Source: Desulfobacteraceae bacterium (GTDB lineage: Bacteria; Desulfobacterota; DSM-4660; Desulfatiglandales; Desulfatiglandaceae). Taken from it: DNA of 10,868 nt. The position numbers and the translations under genes are program-made. The stretch is taken from the NCBI GenBank assembly GCA_013203065.1, contig JABMQV010000024.1:1-10868 (forward strand), given 5' to 3'. Under the pieces are notes generated by a model. That model had not been told where the DNA came from and searched no databases. It saw only the letters and a program-made list of their open reading frames with translations. Positions 6,118-10,868 of the stretch are shown in pieces (positions within the stretch are counted from its first letter, which is position 1; each line of letters opens with the position of its first letter).

Positions 6118-6262
6118 GGAGCAAACACTGTGCTGGTTTGTCGGCAGTGAGAGCAAGCTTGTGAAATGGCCAATGATGGGTAAAAGGGGGTGATTAAACT
6201 GTAGGAGTAAGGATGGAACGTCTACTTTAACCGGTGTTAACTCTTAAACAGGGAGGATTCAA
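6118..6262 (+). promoter_or_regulatory. Leader region of the Liv operon with a short palindrome
   Basis: This stretch has no convincing gene. It probably contains the promoter of the transporter operon, but I cannot pick a confident -35/-10 pair (TTGTGA and TAAAAG at about 6161-6186 with 17-bp spacing is only a weak candidate). TTAAC-CGGT-GTTAA (6227-6240) is a 14-bp inverted repeat that could be an operator. AGGGAGGA (6250-6257) is a strong ribosome binding site 5 nt before the binding-protein start. Confidence 0.4.
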
Positions 6263-7477
6263 ATGAAGGGAAAAAAGTCATTAATACTCGTGGGTAGCAT
6301 TTGCCTTATAATGTTGTTGGCAGCCTTGCCATTTGTCACGTCCAGTGCAGCCACAGCCGCCAGCAAAGCAAAGACCTTAGAGATTGGCGTACTTGCTGCT
6401 ATGACTGGCTTTGGGTCCGGGGCCGAAACGCTGATAGTGCAAGGAGCAGAGATGGCAAAGCACTGGATCAATGAGCATGGCGGGATAACAATCAAGGGGC
6501 AGAAATATCTAATCAAACTTGTTGTTGAGGACACGAAAGGTAGTGCTGACGGCTCGGTAGCTGCAGCTAACAAACTTGTCCATGACCGCAACATAAAGTT
6601 CGTTGTAGGGACGGTTGTGCCCTACTCAATTCAGGCTGTAGGGACGGTAACCGAACCAGCCAAGGTGCTCCGCTCTACATTCTATAATTGTGCCACGCCT
6701 TCGGAATATGGGCCGAGTACGCCATACACATTTATGGGGAATGACGGCACCGTAGAAGGCAATACAGCCCTTCTGACCTATGTGGCTGAGGCCCTGCCAG
6801 AGGTAAAAACCACGGTTCTTATCATACCCGATGATGGTTCCATACCCTACCTTGGTCCCATAATGAAGCGGGTTGCTGAAGAACGGGGAATCACTGTACT
6901 CGGCGACGTTGTTAGCTGGAGTCATGACACAGTGGATTTCAATCCGATAATTGCAAAGACCCTGGCCCGTAAACCGGATTCACTGACAATAATAAACGGG
7001 TGGCCAGCGCCTGTTGGCGCCATGCTCAAGGCGGCACGAGAAGCGGGCTTTACCGGACCTGTCACCTGTGCTCATAACCCGGGTGAAGACATTCTAAAAG
7101 TTGCCGGTCCTGCAGCATCGACAAACTACTATGCCACCGGTATCACTGCGGATAGCCCAGGCATGACCCCTATGATAAAAGAGATCACGCCCAGGCTCAT
7201 AGAGAAATATGGGTATGCCCTCTACTATAACTTTTGGGGTTTCAACGGTGTCTATGTCTTGGCGAAGGCCATTGAGGCGGCTCAAAGCCTTGACTCCACT
7301 GTGGTAAGGGACAGCTGGGAAAAGATGGAGGGTATTGACTCCATATATGGTCGGGCCTCCATGGGGGGACTGAAAACTTACGGGATTAGACATACCGCGG
7401 TTCACCCTCTTGCAATCCAGAGTCTGATGGATGGCAAAGTGAAGCACATTAAGTGGATTGAAGTTCTTGTCCCTTAG
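6263..7477 (+). CDS. Periplasmic substrate-binding protein of a branched-chain-amino-acid-type ABC importer
   Basis: The 404-aa protein begins with a signal peptide: MKGKK, a hydrophobic core (about 6-26), then SSAATAA with probable cleavage near 30-33. The cysteine at 14 is inside the core with no lipobox, so it is probably soluble in the periplasm rather than a lipoprotein. The mature part has the type I periplasmic-binding fold pattern of the LivJ/LivK family (Peripla_BP_6): IGVLAAMTGFGSG (about 41-53), INEHGGI, VVEDTKGSADGSVAAANKLV (about 88-106) and FVVGTVVP. It delivers a ligand to the LivHM permease encoded downstream. Members of this family bind branched-chain amino acids but also amides, aromatic acids and other organic acids. 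The catabolic neighbours make a non-amino-acid ligand plausible. A strong ribosome binding site and a leader suggest it heads its operon. Confidence 0.9.
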   Translation: MKGKKSLILVGSICLIMLLAALPFVTSSAATAASKAKTLEIGVLAAMTGFGSGAETLIVQGAEMAKHWINEHGGITIKGQKYLIKLVVEDTKGSADGSVAAANKLVHDRNIKFVVGTVVPYSIQAVGTVTEPAKVLRSTFYNCATPSEYGPSTPYTFMGNDGTVEGNTALLTYVAEALPEVKTTVLIIPDDGSIPYLGPIMKRVAEERGITVLGDVVSWSHDTVDFNPIIAKTLARKPDSLTIINGWPAPVGAMLKAAREAGFTGPVTCAHNPGEDILKVAGPAASTNYYATGITADSPGMTPMIKEITPRLIEKYGYALYYNFWGFNGVYVLAKAIEAAQSLDSTVVRDSWEKMEGIDSIYGRASMGGLKTYGIRHTAVHPLAIQSLMDGKVKHIKWIEVLVP

Positions 7478-7498
7478 GATAATTATGCGCTGTAATCC

Positions 7499-7526
7499 GG
7501 GTAGCGGGGTAATACGCCTGCTACCC
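7499..7526 (+). other. Stem-loop between the binding-protein gene and livH
   Basis: GGGTAGCGGG and CCTGCTACCC form a 10-bp stem with one mismatch around an 8-nt loop (GTAATACG). An outer GGATAA (7477-7482) can pair with TTATCC (7530-7535), extending the structure. AGTCA (7539-7543) and TGACT (7553-7557) form another short stem just before the livH start. No T-run follows, so this is more likely an mRNA-stabilising or attenuating hairpin that raises binding-protein levels over permease than a terminator. Confidence 0.5.
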
Positions 7527-7564
7527 AGGTTATCCGCCAGTCAAGATAGGCGTGACTCAGAGAA

Positions 7565-8428
7565 ATGATGGAAACAGCGGTAAATGCCATAATAAGCGCA
7601 CTGGTACTGTCATCAATGTACATATTAGTCGCCTTGGGCTTTGCTCTTCTCCTTAGCGTCGTGGGTGTCCTCAACTTCGCCCACGGCGCCATATACATGG
7701 TCGGTGGTTATATCTGCTATCAATTTGCGGTTGAATTCGGTTTGAATCAGTGGCTATCCCTAGCGCTGTCCGTGATAATAATGGGGGCATTTGGCCTATT
7801 ACTAGAGAAATTTTGTTTCCGTCCATTCTTCGGAGATATGTATCGCACCATCGTCATGTCCATAGCTATTGTTCTAGTCTTGGAGACGACGGTCAACGTC
7901 TTAGTCGGTGTTCATATAAGGTCCTTACCTTCCTTTGTCCCAGGAATTCTCAAGGCCGGGGCTATCTCGCTTAGCGCTGAGAGGCTGTTTACCTTCATTA
8001 TCGGTGGTTTACTTCTGCTGGGACTGACCTGGTTCATAAGGAGGGCTAAGGTCGGTCAGCAAATGCTGGCCGTTGCTCAGGACGTTGAAGGAGCCGCTTT
8101 GCAGGGTATTGACATTAACCACATCTCTGCCCTCGCCTGTGCCCTGGGTTGTGCCTTGGCAGCAGTGGCAGGGAGCTTGATGGGCGCCATATTTGAACTA
8201 AGCCCCTTTATGGGGGACTACATGCTGGTAAAGGCCATTCAACTTGTTATCTTGAGTGGGATAGGAAGTATCGGTGGTGTTCTGGCTGCGGGGCTAATCA
8301 TCGGTTCCATAGATGCTGTCTTACCCTTATTCTCAAGCGGCGCTGTTACCCAAGCGGTCGGTCTGGGGATCATTATCGCCCTCCTATTGCTAAGGCCCCA
8401 AGGCCTATTCGGCCGTGAGGTAACGTAA
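7565..8428 (+). CDS. livH: LivH-type inner-membrane permease
   Basis: This 287-aa protein is highly hydrophobic, with about eight likely membrane segments, the normal size for LivH. It has the family signature VGVLNFAHGAIYMVGGY (33-49) and the cytoplasmic coupling segment AVAQDVEGAALQGID (169-183), which contacts the ATPase subunits. IQLVILSGIGSIGGVLAAG (about 225-242) is also typical. It forms the transmembrane channel with LivM. The start is ATG-ATG at 7565/7568, and either could be used. The ribosome binding site is weak, and stem-loops precede it in the 87-nt gap after the binding protein, which may keep its expression lower. The end is 10 nt before livM. Confidence 0.93.
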   Translation: MMETAVNAIISALVLSSMYILVALGFALLLSVVGVLNFAHGAIYMVGGYICYQFAVEFGLNQWLSLALSVIIMGAFGLLLEKFCFRPFFGDMYRTIVMSIAIVLVLETTVNVLVGVHIRSLPSFVPGILKAGAISLSAERLFTFIIGGLLLLGLTWFIRRAKVGQQMLAVAQDVEGAALQGIDINHISALACALGCALAAVAGSLMGAIFELSPFMGDYMLVKAIQLVILSGIGSIGGVLAAGLIIGSIDAVLPLFSSGAVTQAVGLGIIIALLLLRPQGLFGREVT

Positions 8429-8438
8429 ACGAAATAAT

Positions 8439-9425
8439 ATGACAGAGAAGCAGTTTTTTACCGCTGGACAGGGAAAACTGACCAGGACCCTTGTTTACGC
8501 TGGTCTGCTGGTCATTGTTTTGTTGCTACCGTTATTCATTAAGTCGCGATATCTCATTCACATCTTTAATCTGACGCTTATATATATAATTGCCGCCAGT
8601 AGCCTGCGTCTAATAGCTACCTCGGGCCAATTATCCCTCGGCCATGCTGCTTTCATGAGCATCGGAGCTTACACTGCGGGCGCATTAGCCAAACACTTAG
8701 GCTGGACTCCCTGGGTCACTATACCGCTGGGAGCACTCGCTACGATGGCTGTTGCAGTGATAATAGGTTATCCGTTCGCCCGACTCCGAGCCATTTACTT
8801 CTCCATGGTAAGCCTTTTCTTTGGAATGGGCGTGTTGGCTGTTAATCAAGTCCTCCAAAGATTCACGGGCGGTTACGCTGGTCTCATTGGCATCCGGCCT
8901 TTGTTTTCTGGTTCTAAGGTCGCTAGTTATTATTTCTTCGTGGGATTAACCGTACTCAGTCTTCTAGTTCTTCGCAGGATTGAGTTCTGCCGCATCGGTA
9001 CGACTTTTAAGGCCATTGCCCAATCACATGTGGTAGCATCCAGTGTAGGTATTAACGAGTCCGGGTACAGGGTTCTTGCCTTGGCTGTGGGGTGTTTCTT
9101 TGCCGGTCTGGCTGGCGCTGGCTACGCTCATTATAATTCAGTGCTGTCACACAGCACCTTTAACTTTCTATCGAGCGTCAACTTACTGGTATATGTGCTG
9201 GTAGGAGGAGTGGGAAGCTTTGCCGGACCTGTTATCGGAACTGCCGTCCTTATAATCATCCCTGAGCTTTTCCGGATGTTGAAAGGGTTCGTCCCATACA
9301 TTTTTGCTGGTATTATGATACTGGTGATCTTCGTCATGCCTCAAGGCCTTGTCGGTCTGCCTGGGCAGTTAAGATCCTGGGTTACAGGGCTTCGCAAGAG
9401 AAAGGCGTTTAACCATGTTCCTTGA
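8439..9425 (+). CDS. livM: LivM-type inner-membrane permease
   Basis: This 328-aa multi-spanning membrane protein pairs with LivH. Its signatures are GQLSLGHAAFMSIGAY (63-78) and YVLVGGVGSFAGPVIGT (252-268). The coupling loop is TFKAIAQSHVVASSVGIN (189-206). Where relatives usually have acidic residues (RAIREDEIAAEALGI), this one has QSHVV, a mild departure in the region facing the ATPase. A basic tail (LRKRKAF) ends the protein. It starts 10 nt after livH with a poor ribosome binding site, so translational coupling is likely, and it overlaps livG by 11 nt. Confidence 0.92.
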   Translation: MTEKQFFTAGQGKLTRTLVYAGLLVIVLLLPLFIKSRYLIHIFNLTLIYIIAASSLRLIATSGQLSLGHAAFMSIGAYTAGALAKHLGWTPWVTIPLGALATMAVAVIIGYPFARLRAIYFSMVSLFFGMGVLAVNQVLQRFTGGYAGLIGIRPLFSGSKVASYYFFVGLTVLSLLVLRRIEFCRIGTTFKAIAQSHVVASSVGINESGYRVLALAVGCFFAGLAGAGYAHYNSVLSHSTFNFLSSVNLLVYVLVGGVGSFAGPVIGTAVLIIIPELFRMLKGFVPYIFAGIMILVIFVMPQGLVGLPGQLRSWVTGLRKRKAFNHVP

Positions 9426-10176
9426 AATCAGTGGCCTGAGCAAGCATTTTGGCGGTTTGGCCGCTGTTTCTCTATTCGACATACATGTCAACCAGGGGGA
9501 GACAGTGGGCTTAATTGGCCCCAATGGTGCTGGTAAAACCACTGTTTTTAATCTGATAACGGGCTTTCTCCGACCCACAAAAGGGAGCGTCTTGTTTGAC
9601 GGTAAAGATATCACTGGCAAAAAGCCTCACTTGATTGCCAAACTCGGAATCGGTCGGGCCTTTCAACTCGTCCCTCTTTTTGCTGACTTTACTGTCCTAC
9701 AGAATGTGGTGACGTCGTTTCATTTGCGCCCAAAGTCAAGCTTGTGGGATGCCTTTCTAAATACCTCTACCTATCGCCGTAACGAAGAGTATATCTTACA
9801 ACGCTCCTTGGAAATCTTGCAGCTGGTCGGACTAAACGAGGTGGGGAATGGACTCGCTAAGAATCTACCTCACGGATACCAAAAGATGCTTGGCATGGCT
9901 AGGGCCCTGGCTGTCGACCCTAAATTGTTGTTACTCGATGAACCGATAGGCGGGATGAGTCCGGATGAAATCAATTTTGCAAGAACCGCAATTGAGAAAA
10001 TACAACAACAGGGGGTGAGTATTCTGTTGATCGAGCATAACATGCAAATCATGGATATATGTAATCGGGTCGTAGTTATGAACTTCGGTCAGAAAATTGC
10101 TGAAGGCTCTCTTAGTGAGGTGAGGGAAAATAAGGAGGTGATCCAGGCTTACTTCGGGGGTGAACATGCTGCTTAG
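9415..10176 (+). CDS. livG: LivG-type ABC ATPase
   Basis: The 253-aa protein is a complete nucleotide-binding subunit. It has Walker A GPNGAGKT (35-42), a Q-loop GRAFQ (80-84), Walker B LLLLDEP (171-177) and an H-loop histidine H208 in IEHNM. The ABC signature region reads LPHGYQKMLGMARAL (151-165), whereas LivG proteins usually show LSYGQQRRLEIARAL; the departure is noticeable but the rest is intact. The C-terminus NKEVIQAYFGGE is typical of LivG. It powers import together with LivF. It overlaps livM by 11 nt at its start and livF by 11 nt at its end, implying coupled translation and fixed stoichiometry. AAAGG (9401-9405) is the probable ribosome binding site. Confidence 0.93.
   Translation: MFLEISGLSKHFGGLAAVSLFDIHVNQGETVGLIGPNGAGKTTVFNLITGFLRPTKGSVLFDGKDITGKKPHLIAKLGIGRAFQLVPLFADFTVLQNVVTSFHLRPKSSLWDAFLNTSTYRRNEEYILQRSLEILQLVGLNEVGNGLAKNLPHGYQKMLGMARALAVDPKLLLLDEPIGGMSPDEINFARTAIEKIQQQGVSILLIEHNMQIMDICNRVVVMNFGQKIAEGSLSEVRENKEVIQAYFGGEHAA
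10131..10144 (+). promoter_or_regulatory. Full-length anti-Shine-Dalgarno complement inside the end of livG
   Basis: TAAGGAGGTGATCC is a perfect 14-nt complement of the usual 16S rRNA 3' end (GGATCACCTCCTTA). It encodes part of the LivG motif NKEVIQ and ends 21 nt before the livF ATG at 10166 (15 nt before an in-frame GTG at 10160). That is too far for a normal ribosome binding site, but it may pause or hold ribosomes for reinitiation at livF. The nearer GGGGGTGA (10156-10163) is too close to the ATG to be an ideal site. Confidence 0.45.
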
Positions 10177-10868
10177 GGTGAAAGAGCTAACCGTTCACTA
10201 TGGAAAAGCCATTGCAGTAGACCATGTTTCTCTGGAAATTGCGGAGGGATCCGTAGCTAGTATTATTGGTGCTAATGGAGCAGGTAAAAGCACAATTTTG
10301 AGGGCTTTATCTGGGTTGATAGCTTTGACCTCAGGGGAAATATTTTTTTTGGACAGAAGGATAGATGGTTTGGCAACTCCTGAGATTGTAAAACTCGGCC
10401 TCATCCATATTCCTGAAGGCCGAAAGCTTTTCCCTTATCTCACTGTCCTAAGCAATATCAAGCTTGGCGCCAGTATACGAAAGGACAGTGTTGGCATAAA
10501 AAGGGACATGGATGAGATTTTTGGATACTTCCCCATACTGGGGGTGAGATGTAATCAAAAGGCCGGGACTTTGAGCGGTGGTGAACAACAGATGTTAGCC
10601 ATTGCCCGTGGCCTAATGGCTAAACCAAAGTTGCTTTTAATGGACGAGCCGTCACTTGGATTGGCTCCTTTGGTGGTCGCTTCTCTCGTCCCGGTCATTC
10701 AGAACATTAATCAAAGGGGTGTGAGCGTTCTTTTGGTGGAGCAAAATATTCCCCTGGCACTCCAGGTGGCCGACATGGGTTATGCATTACAGGTTGGCAG
10801 GATTGTTCTGCAGGGCGCCATCAAGGAATTTGAGGCTGGCGAGATTGTCAAGAGAGCGTACCTAGGAG
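10166..10868 (+). CDS. livF: LivF-type ABC ATPase, nearly complete at the window edge
   Basis: The frame is open from the ATG to the last base, giving 234 residues and ending in VKRAYLG. That is essentially the normal LivF C-terminus, so only a few codons and the stop are missing. It has Walker A GANGAGKST (35-43), HIPEGRKLFPYLTVLSN (81-97), a canonical signature LSGGEQQMLAIARGL (136-150) and Walker B LLLMDEP (156-162). Q193 in LLVEQN stands where other ABC ATPases have the H-loop histidine, which is usual for LivF. It pairs with LivG to drive the LivHM channel. The start overlaps the livG stop by 11 nt. A run of eight T (10343-10350) lies in the coding sequence, but the frame is intact. Confidence 0.93.
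   Translation, partial: MLLRVKELTVHYGKAIAVDHVSLEIAEGSVASIIGANGAGKSTILRALSGLIALTSGEIFFLDRRIDGLATPEIVKLGLIHIPEGRKLFPYLTVLSNIKLGASIRKDSVGIKRDMDEIFGYFPILGVRCNQKAGTLSGGEQQMLAIARGLMAKPKLLLMDEPSLGLAPLVVASLVPVIQNINQRGVSVLLVEQNIPLALQVADMGYALQVGRIVLQGAIKEFEAGEIVKRAYLG

Noticed and set aside
6104..6193. A 29-residue ORF (MKRRKEQTLCWF...) after the TetR remnant
   Set aside because: It has no ribosome binding site and no recognisable sequence, and a frame this short is expected by chance.
10343..10350. Run of eight T in livF as a possible frameshift site or terminator
   Set aside because: The frame and protein similarity continue normally on both sides, and no GC-rich stem precedes the run.

Overview
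The window looks like chromosomal DNA of an anaerobic, metabolically versatile bacterium. A sulfate-reducing or syntrophic member of the Desulfobacterota is my best guess, from the gene set (HyuA/HyuB-type carboxylase or hydrolase, DUF35-thiolase pair, acyl-CoA ligase, Liv transporter) and the moderate GC content. This is inference, as no taxonomic marker is present. All recognisable genes lie on the + strand.

Region 1 (1-5950) is a GC-richer catabolic block. It opens with the last codons of a HyuA-type (ATP-binding hydantoinase/acetone carboxylase beta-like) subunit. Then come a complete HyuB-type (carboxylase alpha-like) subunit, a small DUF35 zinc-ribbon/OB-fold protein, an SCP2-type thiolase, the decayed remnant of a VOC (glyoxalase/methylmalonyl-CoA-epimerase-like) gene, and an AMP-forming acyl-CoA ligase. 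Together they could carboxylate a ketone (HyuA/HyuB), activate the resulting 3-oxo acid to its CoA thioester (ligase) and cleave it with CoA (DUF35-thiolase). That is the logic of anaerobic acetophenone degradation, with a thiolase pair of the BbsAB (benzoylsuccinyl-CoA thiolase) architecture. This pathway is a hypothesis.

Region 2 (about 5947-6262) is a scar-like junction. It holds a TetR-family N-terminus that starts on the ligase stop codon and is cut off inside its helix-turn-helix. A non-coding leader with a short palindrome follows.

Region 3 (6263-10868) is visibly more AT-rich and holds a complete branched-chain-amino-acid-type (HAAT/Liv) ABC importer: periplasmic binding protein, LivH, LivM, LivG, and LivF (missing only its last residues at the window edge). 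A stem-loop separates the binding protein from livH. The livM/livG and livG/livF pairs overlap by 11 nt each. In this context the transporter may import an organic acid or aromatic compound rather than leucine.

Non-coding structure worth attention includes a 77-nt imperfect palindrome between the DUF35 and thiolase genes, mutually exclusive short stems just upstream of the thiolase start, and a 14-nt perfect complement of the 16S rRNA 3' end inside the end of livG. I saw no tRNA, rRNA, CRISPR array, insertion sequence or clear rho-independent terminator.
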